Source of the DNA: Acetobacter sacchari
Lineage (GTDB): Bacteria > Pseudomonadota > Alphaproteobacteria > Acetobacterales > Acetobacteraceae
Length of the DNA: 64,000 bases
NCBI RefSeq assembly: GCF_017377715.1
Contig: NZ_JAFVMF010000014.1
Span: forward strand, 1-64,000
Reading direction: 5' to 3'
Shown: piece by piece, positions 1 to 8,936 of the stretch
How positions within the stretch are numbered: position 1 is the stretch's first letter
How the letters are laid out: the number at the start of each line of letters is the position of its first letter
Translations under genes and position numbers: made by a program
Notes under the pieces: model-generated
The model's database searches: none
Told to the model about the DNA's origin: nothing
Seen by the model: only the letters and a program-made list of their open reading frames with translations

Positions 1-365
1 CGTCCACATCCAGAGCTTGAATCACATCAGACCGATTTTCCAAACAGGCTCTAAGGTTTGCGGCCGAAACCGAACCTTCTGCTTCCCCCATTGCAATGGT
101 AATTAGATAACATATGAAAAACTAGGCCCAGCACCATTCGATTACTACGAATTTCACATTTCAAAACAAGAATTTATCCAGCCGCATCAAGCCGGTTCCA
201 CCAACAATCCCTAGACCTGCCGTACGAGTAACGCACCCAAAACGTTTCACCCGGGCATGCCTAGCGGAGCAGTGCGGGACTCCCTGTTTTTTGCTCCACA
301 CGCGTTGTACGGAATTTGGGACTGTGTGGCATAATCCCAAGGCGCTCTATTGGAACATTTTTGCC
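1..365. other. No gene recognised at the left edge
   Basis: I see no convincing coding region, RNA gene or repeat in this stretch. It is less GC-rich than the housekeeping genes further right and leads into the recombinase remnant. A reading frame continues upstream of the recombinase from position 291, but its first 25 codons do not resemble the start of a resolvase. Confidence 0.5.
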
Positions 366-629
366 GTGAAAATCGGATACGCGCGCGTCAGCACCAGCGA
401 TCAGGACGCGGGCCTTGCTGCGCAGGGGCGGGATCTTCGGGCGGCAGGTTGCGAGAAGGTGCTCGCCGAACGGATCAGTGCCGTGAAGGACAGTCGCCCG
501 CAGCTTGCCACTGCCGTCTCGTTCCTATGCAAATGTGACACCCTCGCGGCCACAAAGCCGGACCGCCTGGCGCGCTCCACAGGAGATCTGCTGGTGCCAG
601 TCGACCGCGAGCGCAAACTCAAGCGCTGA
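366..629 (+). pseudogene. Truncated serine recombinase (resolvase/invertase N-terminus)
   Basis: The GTG at 366 opens a frame beginning VKIGYARVSTSDQD, the hallmark N-terminus of Tn3-type resolvases and invertases, including the catalytic serine of the ARVST motif. The later motif KPDRLARSTGDLL is the conserved helix region of the catalytic domain. The frame then stops after 87 codons, whereas full proteins in this family have about 180-200 residues, so the end of the catalytic domain and the DNA-binding helix-turn-helix are missing. I could not find the continuation in another frame downstream to 919. It is best read as a remnant of a transposon or integrated element. It could in principle make a short catalytic fragment, but activity is unlikely. 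Confidence 0.75.
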
Positions 630-919
630 GCGAGAGCCTTGGCGAGGTAGCCATCCAGACGTGTGACGCGCCCCTCAGCGCCTCGCGTCGCAGCCGGATC
701 TCGATCATGTTGAGGATAAGAGCGTGAAACGGTTTCAGCGCCGCCAGACACCCCGTCCTGGCCTGAGGCCAGACGTCGCTAACGTGAGCAGCGAGTGGAC
801 GTCACAGCCTGTAAGCGGCGCGGATCAGGCACCGTATGGGATGAGTCCGGAGTGAGCTCGGAAGCTTCTGACAGGGGAAAAGACCGAAAGGTTAATTTCA
901 AAAATTTTCTGAAATAATC

Positions 920-996
920 TGGCGCACCCGAAAGGACTCGAACCTCTAACCCCCAGATTCGTAGTCTGGTGCTCTATCCAATTGAGCTACGGGTGC
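920..996 (-). tRNA. tRNA-Arg (anticodon ACG)
   Basis: Read on the minus strand this folds as a complete cloverleaf. The acceptor GCACCCG pairs with CGGGTGC, the D arm holds AGCTCAATTGGATAGAGC, the anticodon stem CCAGA/TCTGG carries loop CTACGAA with anticodon ACG, and the T arm contains GGTTCGAGTCC. The discriminator is G and the terminal CCA is encoded. The A34 is expected to be edited to inosine by TadA. Confidence 0.95.
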
Positions 997-1335
997 GGAC
1001 GAGGGGCTATGTAGCCGAGAGGATTCGTCTCTGCAACCCCCTATTTCACGCCTCAGACACAAATCTCTCTACGAGACCCTCTTGAACACTCGAAGGAGAA
1101 AACTCTCATGGTCTGATTGGAAAGTTCATGATCACCCGCGCACGGCTACATGACCGGGCTAGCGCCAAAATTAGCAACACGGATCAAAATATCGGCGTCT
1201 CTGCAAACGTGCGCCGGAAATGTCAGTCTCGCGCTTCATCAACCTGCTCGTTCGAACCTCAGCACGACGAGGCAAACCGCCGGACACGCGAAGCGGGTTC
1301 TCCTGCGTCGGTCAGCTTGCCGTATCAGAGAAGGC
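997..1335. other. Intergenic, no gene recognised
   Basis: Between the tRNA-Arg and the rpsU terminator I see no supported gene. Short open frames exist on the plus strand, but they run into the antisense of rpsU and have no family resemblance. Confidence 0.5.
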
Positions 1336-1368
1336 AAAAAAAAACCGGCTTCAGAAGAAGCCGGTTTT
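1336..1368 (-). terminator. Intrinsic terminator of rpsU
   Basis: On the minus strand the sequence forms a strong stem AAAACCGGCTTC / GAAGCCGGTTTT with a four-base loop, followed by a run of T (nine A on the plus strand at 1336-1344). It lies 28 bases past the rpsU stop codon. Confidence 0.9.
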
Positions 1369-1396
1369 ACGCATAATCCGTCTGGAACAAGGCGGA

Positions 1397-1600
1397 TTAG
1401 AAGCCTTCGCGCTCGAGACGCTTACGCTCCATCTTGCGGGCGCGACGCACGGCCTCGGCCGCTTCACGCGCACGGCGCTCAGACGGCTTCTCGTAATGGC
1501 GACGAAGCTTCATCTCGCGGAAAATACCTTCGCGCTGCATTTTCTTTTTGAGCGCCTTGAGAGCCTGGTCGACATTGTTGTCGCGAACGAGAACCTGCAC
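1397..1600 (-). CDS. rpsU: Small ribosomal subunit protein bS21
   Basis: This 67-residue, very basic protein matches bS21 throughout. It begins [20 protein letters not shown] and continues with the [21 protein letters not shown] core, then a basic C-terminal helix. bS21 binds near the anti-Shine-Dalgarno end of 16S rRNA on the 30S platform and helps initiation. The gene stands alone on the minus strand, divergent from def, and has its own strong terminator. Length and start are normal for the family. Confidence 0.97.
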   Translation of the reverse strand: MQVLVRDNNVDQALKALKKKMQREGIFREMKLRRHYEKPSERRAREAAEAVRRARKMERKRLEREGF

Positions 1601-1821
1601 TGCGTGGTCTACTCCTGATCGAACCTGGTGACCGTGACGGCGCGCCGGATTCTTGCCGATTGGTAAGGACGAAAGCGGCGACCTGAGACGCCCTTACGTC
1701 GAAGAGGGCCGCTCCTTAGCACGGACGAACAGGAAAAGACAACTCGATTCCGCTGAACACGTTTTCCTGAACGGCGCATCGGGCTATCGTTCGTGCAGTC
1801 TGCAGGGGTGATCTTTGTCTT

Positions 1822-2373
1822 ATGGCGTTACTCAAGATAGCACGCATGGGGCACCCTGTGCTTCTCACAACGGCCCAGATCGTCGACGCGATTGATGATC
1901 TCGCCGTGCAGAAGCTTATCGACGATATGGTCGAGACGATGTTCGATGCGGCCGGCGCCGGATTGGCAGCTCCGCAAGTGCATGTTTCCAAAAGAATAAT
2001 TGTATATCGCACACCACCTGGACGTGTCGAGGAAGAGAGCGATCAGGACGACAGCGTCAAGGTGCTGGTGAATCCGGTGTTAAAGCCTTCAGGCGTCGAA
2101 ACGACGCTGCGCCTCGAGGGCTGCCTGTCTATTCCGGGCCTGCGCGGCTGGGTGCCGCGCTACACGCGGGTCTTCTATGAGGGATATGATCGGCGGGGCG
2201 AACGAATCGCCGGCGAAGTCGGTGGATTTCAGGCGAATGTGCTGCAACACGAGGTCGATCACCTTGATGGCGTTCTGTACCCAATGCGCATGACCGATCT
2301 GCGTCTCCTCGGCTTTGACACTGAAGCCGAACGCCATCTCCGGCTCGACCAGATTCAAGGCGACCGTTCGTGA
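1822..2373 (+). CDS. def: Peptide deformylase
   Basis: Removes the formyl group from the N-terminal formyl-methionine of nascent proteins at the ribosome exit. All three family motifs are present: GAGLAAPQ (residues 45-52), EGCLS (99-103, with metal ligand Cys101) and HEVDH (143-147, with ligands His143 and His147 and catalytic Glu144). The 183-residue length is typical. The stop codon overlaps the GTG start of the following COQ9-family gene, which implies translational coupling. Residues 66-80 form an acidic insert (rich in E and D) that may be a lineage feature. Confidence 0.96.
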   Translation: MALLKIARMGHPVLLTTAQIVDAIDDLAVQKLIDDMVETMFDAAGAGLAAPQVHVSKRIIVYRTPPGRVEEESDQDDSVKVLVNPVLKPSGVETTLRLEGCLSIPGLRGWVPRYTRVFYEGYDRRGERIAGEVGGFQANVLQHEVDHLDGVLYPMRMTDLRLLGFDTEAERHLRLDQIQGDRS

Positions 2374-2987
2374 TCGGGCTGGCGACGCGCCTCGCCGTCC
2401 CCCGAGCGATCGAATGCAGCGAGGAACGCGACTCGGCCCTGAAGGCGTTCGCCAGAGAGGCCGGGCAGGCAGGCTGGTCGATAGCGACCCTTCAGAGAGC
2501 GGCCGGCCCCGACGCCGACCTTCTGTTTCCGGGCGGACTACGCGAGGTCACTGAAGCCTGGGGCGATCTGGCGGATCGGTGGATGCTCGCCGCTATGGCG
2601 GGGTCAGAAGCAGCGGAACCCCGCCTGAGCCGACGCGTACGACGCGCCGTGCTGGAGCGGTTGGATGCGTTGACGCCTTACAAGGCGGCAGAGCGCCGCG
2701 CAGTGGCGTTTCTGACGCGCCCATGCGGGCAGGCCGCAGCTGCGCGGATTGCGATGCGGACAGTGAATGCGATCTGGGAAGCCGCAGGCGACGAAGCCAC
2801 AGGCTTCACCTGGGCGACAAAGCGCGTGTCTCTGTCGGCCGTATATGGCCCTACGTTCGCAACGTGGCTTGCGAGCGATGATCGAGGAAAAGTCGAGCGC
2901 ATCCTCGACGCCGGACTTGAACGCACGCGGCGTATTGGCGCCTGTCGGCAAAAACTTTCTACGCGCTTTCGTCCGGGCGTCGGCTGA
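2370..2987 (+). CDS. COQ9-family protein (ubiquinone biosynthesis accessory)
   Basis: A 205-residue, Arg/Ala-rich, largely helical protein starting at a GTG that overlaps the def stop. The order of motifs resembles alphaproteobacterial COQ9: an N-terminal helical segment, then a central run around RVRRAVLERLDAL and a C-terminal half with NAIWEAAGDEATGFTWATKR, the most conserved part of the family. COQ9 has a TetR-like fold and binds lipids; in mitochondria it helps present quinone intermediates to COQ7. The role here is inferred from family membership. It lies between def and a MarR gene, probably in one transcript. Confidence 0.85.
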   Translation: MIGLATRLAVPRAIECSEERDSALKAFAREAGQAGWSIATLQRAAGPDADLLFPGGLREVTEAWGDLADRWMLAAMAGSEAAEPRLSRRVRRAVLERLDALTPYKAAERRAVAFLTRPCGQAAAARIAMRTVNAIWEAAGDEATGFTWATKRVSLSAVYGPTFATWLASDDRGKVERILDAGLERTRRIGACRQKLSTRFRPGVG

Positions 2988-2990
2988 ACC

Positions 2991-3548
2991 ATGGCGATCG
3001 AGCAGCGCAAGACATCGACTGACGCTGAGGATGCGCCCGGCGACGGCGTACTTTTTTTACGCGAGCAGCAGCTCAGGCTCGCGCAGGAATTGTTGATCCT
3101 TACGGCTCGCGACATGGGCGAGGCCATAGCCCCGGTGCTTGAAGAACTGAAACTTGGCGGCGCGCAGCATAGAGCCCTGCAGATGCTCGCGCTTCACCCC
3201 GGAATGACCGTCGGCTCCCTGCAAGACGCCCTGGCGGTCACGAAACAGAGTCTTGCGCGAACGCTGTCGGAATTACAGGATCGGGGGATGGTGACGGCGT
3301 GCGCCGGGACGCAGGATCGTCGCTGCCGGTTTCTGGAGTTGACTGCGACAGGAAAAGCCGCCGAAGCACGGCTATTCGGTGTGCAGCGGGAGCGTCTTGT
3401 CGCCGCTTATCGTGACGCAGGCGGCCCAGCCGTTGCGGGATTCCGCCATGTGCTCAGAGGGTTGCTGACGCCTGAGAGCAAGGCGCTTCTGGGAGGTTCT
3501 CCCCAGACGAGAGAGCCTATGAAAGGAAGATCTCGCGATGGCAAATGA
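2991..3548 (+). CDS. MarR-family transcriptional regulator
   Basis: A 185-residue winged-helix regulator. The central part reads LKLGGAQHRALQMLALHPGM, then TVGSLQDALAVTKQSLARTL as the recognition helix-turn-helix, followed by the wing with RGMVTACAGTQDRR (the D-x-R-R signature of MarR proteins). It overlaps the start of the downstream response regulator by 11 bases. The pairing of a MarR gene with an OmpR-type regulator recalls the petP-petR pair of Rhodobacter, which is needed for cytochrome bc1 expression. I infer similarity of arrangement only, not function. Confidence 0.85.
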   Translation: MAIEQRKTSTDAEDAPGDGVLFLREQQLRLAQELLILTARDMGEAIAPVLEELKLGGAQHRALQMLALHPGMTVGSLQDALAVTKQSLARTLSELQDRGMVTACAGTQDRRCRFLELTATGKAAEARLFGVQRERLVAAYRDAGGPAVAGFRHVLRGLLTPESKALLGGSPQTREPMKGRSRDGK

Positions 3549-4308
3549 GCAGGCTGGAGACAGGAGCGTCCTCGACGAACGGCCCGCGCCTTTTCAGGTG
3601 GCGCGCGACGAAAGCGTGTCGGGCGCCCACGTGCTGGTGGTGGACGACGACCCTCGCCTGCGGCGGCTGTTACAGCGTTATCTGGTTGAACACGGTTTCC
3701 GCGTCACCGCCTCGGCGTCGGCGCTTGAGGCGCGGCAGGCGCTGGGGTTCATGCTGCCTGACGCCATCGTGCTCGACGTGACCATGCCGGGGGAAACGGG
3801 ACTCGAATTGACACGCGCACTGCGGACGCAGGGACTGGACATCCCGATCCTGCTTCTGACGGCGCGTGGCGAACCCGAGGACCGGATCACCGGTCTTGAA
3901 GCCGGGGCTGATGACTATCTCGGCAAGCCGTTTGAACCGCGCGAATTGCTGCTGCGCCTGAAAGCGCATCTGCGGCGACTGACGCCCTCGGCGCCTGCGG
4001 ATAACCTGCGTGTCGTGCGGTTGGGCATGGTCGAATTCGACCCGGCGCGCGGCGTGCTGACGGGCGAAAATGGCCCGGTGCATCTGACTGGCGGCGAGGC
4101 CGCACTTCTCGCAGCGCTTTCGCGCCGCCCGAACGAGGTGCTGTCGCGCGAGGAGATCGCCGTTGCCCTGGACATGACGGAAATCGGCGAACGCGCTGTC
4201 GACGTGCAGGTGACGAGGCTGCGGCGCAGGATCGAGCCGGACCCGCGAGAGCCACGTTATCTGCACACCATTCGCGGCAAGGGGTATGTTCTGAAGCCGG
4301 GCTTCTAG
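3538..4308 (+). CDS. OmpR/PhoB-type response regulator
   Basis: 256 residues. An N-terminal extension of about 30 residues precedes a receiver domain with acidic pocket DDD (36-38), phosphoacceptor Asp80 in VLDVTMPG, and Lys130 in DDYLGKPFEP. A C-terminal winged-helix DNA-binding domain (about 160-255) ends in RYLHTIRGKGYVL, characteristic of the family. The start at 3538 is supported by an AAGGAAG ribosome binding site about ten bases upstream. It overlaps the MarR gene. Its likely partner kinase starts 280 bases downstream, an unusually wide gap for a two-component pair. Confidence 0.93.
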   Translation: MANEQAGDRSVLDERPAPFQVARDESVSGAHVLVVDDDPRLRRLLQRYLVEHGFRVTASASALEARQALGFMLPDAIVLDVTMPGETGLELTRALRTQGLDIPILLLTARGEPEDRITGLEAGADDYLGKPFEPRELLLRLKAHLRRLTPSAPADNLRVVRLGMVEFDPARGVLTGENGPVHLTGGEAALLAALSRRPNEVLSREEIAVALDMTEIGERAVDVQVTRLRRRIEPDPREPRYLHTIRGKGYVLKPGF

Positions 4309-4588
4309 GACGTTTCCACCCACATAGCGTCCGGGTCAGGGGCGAGCATTCGGATACCGACGCCGCCATATCTTTTTACGATCGACGCCCCCGGCCTGCC
4401 GGGCTTGTTTGATAGGATGAAAATCAAGGGCTTCCTCTCATGACGGCCCATCGATCAGGCTCCTGCCTTCGGCCCAAAGTATATGCTGTCATGACGATTA
4501 AACAGCTCTCGCCCGACGACATTCGGAGCGCCTGAGCGGCCGTCGACCCACTGACGACCGATTCCTATTGGAGGCGACGATTTTCGGC

Positions 4589-5956
4589 ATGTTACGATGG
4601 CGCGGCATGTGGAGCGAAGAGCGCGTCGACAGATCGGTACGCCGCGTGCTGCCTCGTTCGTTTCTCGCCCGTTCACTACTGATTCTATTGCTCCCGCTAC
4701 TGGTGACGCAGGGCATCGCTCTCGAACTTTTCTACGGGAACTACCTGCGCGTCGTCTCGCGCCGCTTTTCGGACAGCGTCGCCTCCGAGATCGCGCTGTC
4801 TCTCGATTTGATGGAGCGTTATCACGCACGCGGCGATCGGGCCTGGCTGATCACAACAGCGCGCAATCGCACGCAATTGGCGATGACTTGGCGACCGGGG
4901 CAACGATTGACGCGGTTCGGATCGACACACGTTCTCGGGCCCATGGACGATGATCTCGTTCGCGCCATGCAGGAGATCGTCGCCTATCCCTTTTTTATCG
5001 ACTGGCTGCGCGACGAACATACGGTGTTCATCGATATTCAGGTCCCGGACGGCGTAATCTCGGTGGAGGCGCCGCGCAAACGCCTTGATGTCGGACAAAT
5101 ATGGCTGTTCGTGCTGTGGGCGCTTAGCGGTTCGATTTTGCTATTCGGCATTGCGGCCCTGTTCATGCGGAATCAGGTGCGGGCGATACGTCGGCTGGCG
5201 AAAGCCGCCGAACAGTTTGGCCTCGGGCGTGATCCGGGGCCGATTCGCCCTGAAGGAGCGCAGGAAGTGCGCAAGGCCGCAGTGGCGTTCAACCGCATGC
5301 AAGATCGCATTCTTCGCTTCGTGTCACAGCGCACCGCCGTGCTTGCCGGAGTGTCGCATGACCTGCGCACCCCACTTACGCGCATGCGGCTATCCTTGGC
5401 GATGTTGCCGCATACAGGCTCTCTGGACGCCACCGACCTCCGCGAAGATATCGCAGACATGGTCGCCGACGTCGCAGAAATGGAGCGCATGATCGAAAGC
5501 TACCTCTCATTTGCGCGCGGAGAGGGGGCGGAGAATCCCGTCACAATGGATCTGGCCGCGTTACTCGACGATGTGGCCGCATCGGCGCGACGGGCTGGCG
5601 TTGCGGTGCATGCTGTGGATTGCAGCCCCGGCATTACGCTGCAGGCGCGCCCGGATGCGATGCGCCGGATGCTCAGCAATCTCGCAGAGAATGCGCGCAG
5701 ACACGGTGCAGGTGTTTGGCTCTCCGGTCGCGGGGAACGAAACACGGCGGTAATCGAAGTTGACGACGACGGCCCCGGCATACCGGCAGACCGCCGGGAA
5801 GATGTGTTCCGCGCGTTCAGCAGCGGTACGGGGGGCGGTGGAACCGGACTCGGCCTCACTATCGTGCGCGATATCGCGCGGGCGCACGGAGGAGACATCC
5901 GGCTGGAGAGCAGCCGGATGGGCGGCCTCAATGTAAAGATCACACTTCCACGGTGA
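4589..5956 (+). CDS. EnvZ-type sensor histidine kinase
   Basis: A membrane kinase of 455 residues if begun at the ATG at 4589; a TTG at 4568 gives seven more residues, and GGAGG at 4570-4574 could serve the ATG. Topology: first membrane helix (RSLLILLLPLLVTQGIAL), a periplasmic domain of about 125 residues, and a second helix (LFVLWALSGSILLFGIAALF). A HAMP linker follows, then the H-box GVSHDLRTPLTRMRL with phosphoacceptor His257, an N box LSNLAENARRHG, and G boxes DDDGPGIP and GTGLGLTIV. It presumably phosphorylates the regulator encoded just upstream. The signal is unknown. Confidence 0.92.
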   Translation: MLRWRGMWSEERVDRSVRRVLPRSFLARSLLILLLPLLVTQGIALELFYGNYLRVVSRRFSDSVASEIALSLDLMERYHARGDRAWLITTARNRTQLAMTWRPGQRLTRFGSTHVLGPMDDDLVRAMQEIVAYPFFIDWLRDEHTVFIDIQVPDGVISVEAPRKRLDVGQIWLFVLWALSGSILLFGIAALFMRNQVRAIRRLAKAAEQFGLGRDPGPIRPEGAQEVRKAAVAFNRMQDRILRFVSQRTAVLAGVSHDLRTPLTRMRLSLAMLPHTGSLDATDLREDIADMVADVAEMERMIESYLSFARGEGAENPVTMDLAALLDDVAASARRAGVAVHAVDCSPGITLQARPDAMRRMLSNLAENARRHGAGVWLSGRGERNTAVIEVDDDGPGIPADRREDVFRAFSSGTGGGGTGLGLTIVRDIARAHGGDIRLESSRMGGLNVKITLPR

Positions 5957-6004
5957 CTCTGGGATTCTCGTAGTCAGACCCAGAGTCGACAAGTTAAATC
6001 TGGA

Positions 6005-6595
6005 TCAAGGCAAGCTGTTGCCGGTGCCGCCGTGACCAGGACCGTTGTTACTGCCCATGGGGCCAGTCGATCCGCCGAAGGTGCTGCCCATGCCAGACAT
6101 CGGGTTGTAACGTCCGACGTTGCCCAGGATCTGCTGCATGACGTTGATCTTGGTGCCAGGCGTCGGCGTGACTGCGCCAACCATGCCAACCTTCTTGGCG
6201 TCCTTCAGATCCAGCGTCCTCAAGGAACGCAGGGTGCCTGCCGGATCGAAATTAAGCACGACGACCTGCTGCTTGGTGATGCGCGGAAAGCTCGCCGGCT
6301 CAGGTATGGTCATCATGGATATGTAAATCCATGTATTGTCGTCGAAGGTCGCTTTCGTCGTCGGGGATCCCAACAGATCAATCGCGTCCGCGCGGTTACT
6401 GACGCCCGGCTTGAGCTGGGTGTAGTCGTCGGCCTCGATCAGCGAGCCACGCGGCATCGGGGGCGATTGAAAGAACGAGCAGGCCGAAAGCAGGCAGGCG
6501 GAGCCGACGAGAACCAGCACCGGAGCCAGCGCGGCGCGGCCGCGGCGCGGTCGGGGGCCAGTCGGAGGGGACAAGGGCGTTTCGCGTGCTGGCAT
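6005..6595 (-). CDS. bamE: Outer membrane assembly lipoprotein BamE (SmpA/OmlA family)
   Basis: A lipoprotein with a long N-terminal region, a hydrophobic helix and lipobox LLSAC, so the mature protein is anchored to the outer membrane through its cysteine. The following domain holds LKPGVSNRADAIDLLGSPTTKATFDDNTWIYI cut into the BamE pattern (the Q/L-x-x-G-x-S/T helix, LGSPT turn, then a W-Y strand). BamE is a subunit of the BAM complex that inserts outer membrane proteins. The C-terminus is an unusual Gly/Ser/Asn/Pro-rich tail of about 40 residues. I start at 6595 because the earlier ATG at 6643 adds 16 residues not needed for the signal peptide. Divergent from the yceD gene. Confidence 0.85.
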   Translation of the reverse strand: MPARETPLSPPTGPRPRRGRAALAPVLVLVGSACLLSACSFFQSPPMPRGSLIEADDYTQLKPGVSNRADAIDLLGSPTTKATFDDNTWIYISMMTIPEPASFPRITKQQVVVLNFDPAGTLRSLRTLDLKDAKKVGMVGAVTPTPGTKINVMQQILGNVGRYNPMSGMGSTFGGSTGPMGSNNGPGHGGTGNSLP

Positions 6596-6763
6596 CGAGA
6601 GGTCTGCTATCCTTCGCAGGCGCTGCGATCCGATTAACGCCACGTGCCGGGCGTCGATCGGAAATCGCGGGACTTGATTGTCCGGTGCCTGATAGCATGC
6701 TTTCTGTCAATCATGTCGGACGGCGACGCCATCAGGCGCCGGGCGCGTTGGGGACTGCAGAAT

Positions 6764-7336
6764 ATGGCCGATCATGAATCTCTCGAATTCTCCCGCCCGA
6801 TCCTGGTGCGGTCGTTGCGTAGCAGCCAGTCGGGCGCTCCACGGGAAGTCTCGATAGAAGCGAATGAAATCGAGAGAAATGCTATGGCCCGGCGCCTCGG
6901 GTTGCCTGCGATCGCGAGCTTTTCATGCCGTTACCGATTGAGCGCGGAAGCCCGCGGGCGAGTTCTCGCCGAAGCGACACTCACCACACGTCTGACGCAA
7001 ATCTGCGTCGTCACGCTGGAGCCGTTCGAGGACGCACTGGTCGAGCGTTTCGCTGTCAGATTCGTTCCGGAGACTGACATGCGCGAGGACGATCTCAGCG
7101 ACGTCGACTCCATCGACGAGACGCCTTACGCGGGCGACAACATCGACATTGGAGAGGCGGCGACCGAGCAGTTGGGCCTGATTCTCGATCCCTACCCGCG
7201 CCGGCCAGGGGTCGAAATTCCGGCGGAATGGCGTGGGGACGAGGGCGGTGCGGTCAAGAGCGACGAGCGAGAGAACGACGGCTCGACGCGTCGTCCCTTC
7301 GCGGCGTTGGAGCAGTTGAAGCGTCGTCAAAAATAA
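6764..7336 (+). CDS. YceD/DUF177 family protein (23S rRNA accumulation)
   Basis: A 190-residue acidic protein beginning [18 protein letters not shown]. The conserved part contains a pair of strands followed by [22 protein letters not shown], which is the YceD/DUF177 core with its cysteine, and an acidic stretch ending [19 protein letters not shown]. The gene sits just before rpmF as in most bacteria. In E. coli and plants the family is linked to 23S rRNA processing or accumulation. The frame is open from 6644, but the ATG at 6764 gives the normal N-terminus. Confidence 0.88.
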   Translation: MADHESLEFSRPILVRSLRSSQSGAPREVSIEANEIERNAMARRLGLPAIASFSCRYRLSAEARGRVLAEATLTTRLTQICVVTLEPFEDALVERFAVRFVPETDMREDDLSDVDSIDETPYAGDNIDIGEAATEQLGLILDPYPRRPGVEIPAEWRGDEGGAVKSDERENDGSTRRPFAALEQLKRRQK

Positions 7337-7485
7337 ATCAGACACGGGGATCCGTAATCGGACAGGCCGTTGGGTTCTTGCGAAACCGCCGCCTGTCTGG
7401 TAGAGGCCCCCGCTCAATTGATGTTTTTGTCCGGCTTCGCGCTATGCGGCTCCGGGCTGATTCCAGTTTGGAGGGGCTCGGACCC

Positions 7486-7689
7486 ATGGCTGTACCTAAA
7501 AGAAAAACTTCCCCCTCACGTCGCGGCATGCGTCGCAGCCACGAGGCTCTGCGCGTCGAGTCCAGCGCTGAATGCGGAAACTGCGGCGAATTGAAGCGTC
7601 CGCACCACATCTGCAGCCACTGCGGACACTACGATGGCCGTGAAGTCATCGCCGCCGGCAAGGCGCTTAAGGTCGCGGTTCGCGCCTGA
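7486..7689 (+). CDS. rpmF: Large ribosomal subunit protein bL32
   Basis: The 67-residue frame begins [20 protein letters not shown], the standard bL32 N-terminus, and carries a zinc ribbon CGNC...CSHC. An open frame reaches back to 7228 but the ATG at 7486 is clearly the start. It lies between yceD and plsX, the conserved yceD-rpmF-plsX-fabH order that ties ribosome and membrane lipid synthesis. Confidence 0.97.
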   Translation: MAVPKRKTSPSRRGMRRSHEALRVESSAECGNCGELKRPHHICSHCGHYDGREVIAAGKALKVAVRA

Positions 7690-7765
7690 AAAACGGCCGC
7701 CGGGGAGACTATTGTCGCTTTGATGCGGCGGCTGCCAGCTTGGATCGGATTGGCGGAAACCGTTC

Positions 7766-8875
7766 ATGAGCATGACTGATAGCTCCAACGTGCTGTCCGG
7801 GACGCCCGAGGAGCCCTACGCACTGGCGATTGACGCCATGGGCGGCGACGGTGGCCCTGAGGTCGTTATCGCGGGTCTCGCGGTGGCGGCCGATCGTCAC
7901 CCTGGCGCACGGGTTCTTCTGATCGGCGATGAGGCCCGTCTGAAGACGATCCTGCCGAAGCACCCGAAAGCTGCGGCGATCTGCACGATCCGCCATGCCG
8001 CCTCCTCAATTGCGATGGACATGAAGCCCACGGCGGCGTTGCGGGTTCGCGACTCGTCGATGCGGCTCTCCATGGACGCGGTTGCGAATGGCGATGCGCG
8101 CGGCGTGGTTTCCGCGGGCAACAGCGGGGCCATGCTGGCCCTCGCCAAGATTATCGTCAAAACCCTTCCAGGGATTTCGCGCCCCGCGATGGCGGCGATC
8201 AACCCGACCATGAAGGGTGACGCCGTGATGCTGGACCTTGGTGCCAACGTCACGTGCGACTGGCGCAATCTGGTCGAATTCGCTGTCATGGGCTGCGCCT
8301 TCGCCAAGGCCGTCCTTGGCCTCCCCGCGCCCACTATCGGGCTCCTCAACGTCGGGTCCGAAGAGCTCAAGGGCGATGAGAAATTGCGGCAGGCGGCGGA
8401 AGCTCTGCGTGACAGCCCTCTTGCCTCGCAGTTTTACGGCTTCGTCGAAGGCCACGACATTACGGCGGGCACGACGGACGTCGTCGTGACCGACGGATTT
8501 ACCGGCAATGTCGCGCTGAAGACCGGCGAAGGGACAATGAAGCTGGCGTCAGGCCTGTTCAAACAGGTTTTCACCAGCAGTCTGCTGGGACGAATCGGGT
8601 ATCTTTTGGTTCGCCCCTCTCTGGAGCGCATGCGCGACTGGCTCGATCCCCGGCGCTACAACGGGGCCGTGTTCGTCGGCCTGAACGGTGTGGTAGTCAA
8701 ATCCCACGGAGGCACGGACGCCGAGGGCTTCGCGTCGGCATTCGATGTGGCTATGGATATGGTCACGCATGGCTTCAACGAAAGCATCCGCGAAGGCCTG
8801 CTGCATATGCCGTCCCTGACGGGCGGAAAGTCCGCGGCTGGGCAGGAGCGTGAGGACGCGGTGCTGTCAACCTGA
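7766..8875 (+). CDS. plsX: Phosphate acyltransferase PlsX
   Basis: 369 residues. PlsX makes acyl-phosphate from acyl-ACP, the first step of phosphatidic acid synthesis with PlsY. Typical motifs are the N-terminal AIDAMGGDGGPEVVIAG, then VSAGNSGAMLALAKI, MLDLGANVTC and VTDGFTGNVALKTGEG. Two ATGs lie close together (7766 and 7775); the first is used here. It is peripheral to the membrane. It is 61 bases ahead of fabH and likely cotranscribed. Confidence 0.96.
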   Translation: MSMTDSSNVLSGTPEEPYALAIDAMGGDGGPEVVIAGLAVAADRHPGARVLLIGDEARLKTILPKHPKAAAICTIRHAASSIAMDMKPTAALRVRDSSMRLSMDAVANGDARGVVSAGNSGAMLALAKIIVKTLPGISRPAMAAINPTMKGDAVMLDLGANVTCDWRNLVEFAVMGCAFAKAVLGLPAPTIGLLNVGSEELKGDEKLRQAAEALRDSPLASQFYGFVEGHDITAGTTDVVVTDGFTGNVALKTGEGTMKLASGLFKQVFTSSLLGRIGYLLVRPSLERMRDWLDPRRYNGAVFVGLNGVVVKSHGGTDAEGFASAFDVAMDMVTHGFNESIREGLLHMPSLTGGKSAAGQEREDAVLST

Positions 8876-8936
8876 AGCGGCGTCGAATCTGCGTTCGTAG
8901 CGCGGGGCCGTTTTCGTGCTTTGAGAGTAAATAGAT

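Noticed and set aside
1128..1618. Open frames overlapping rpsU on the plus strand
   Set aside because: They are antisense to rpsU and its terminator, with no independent support.
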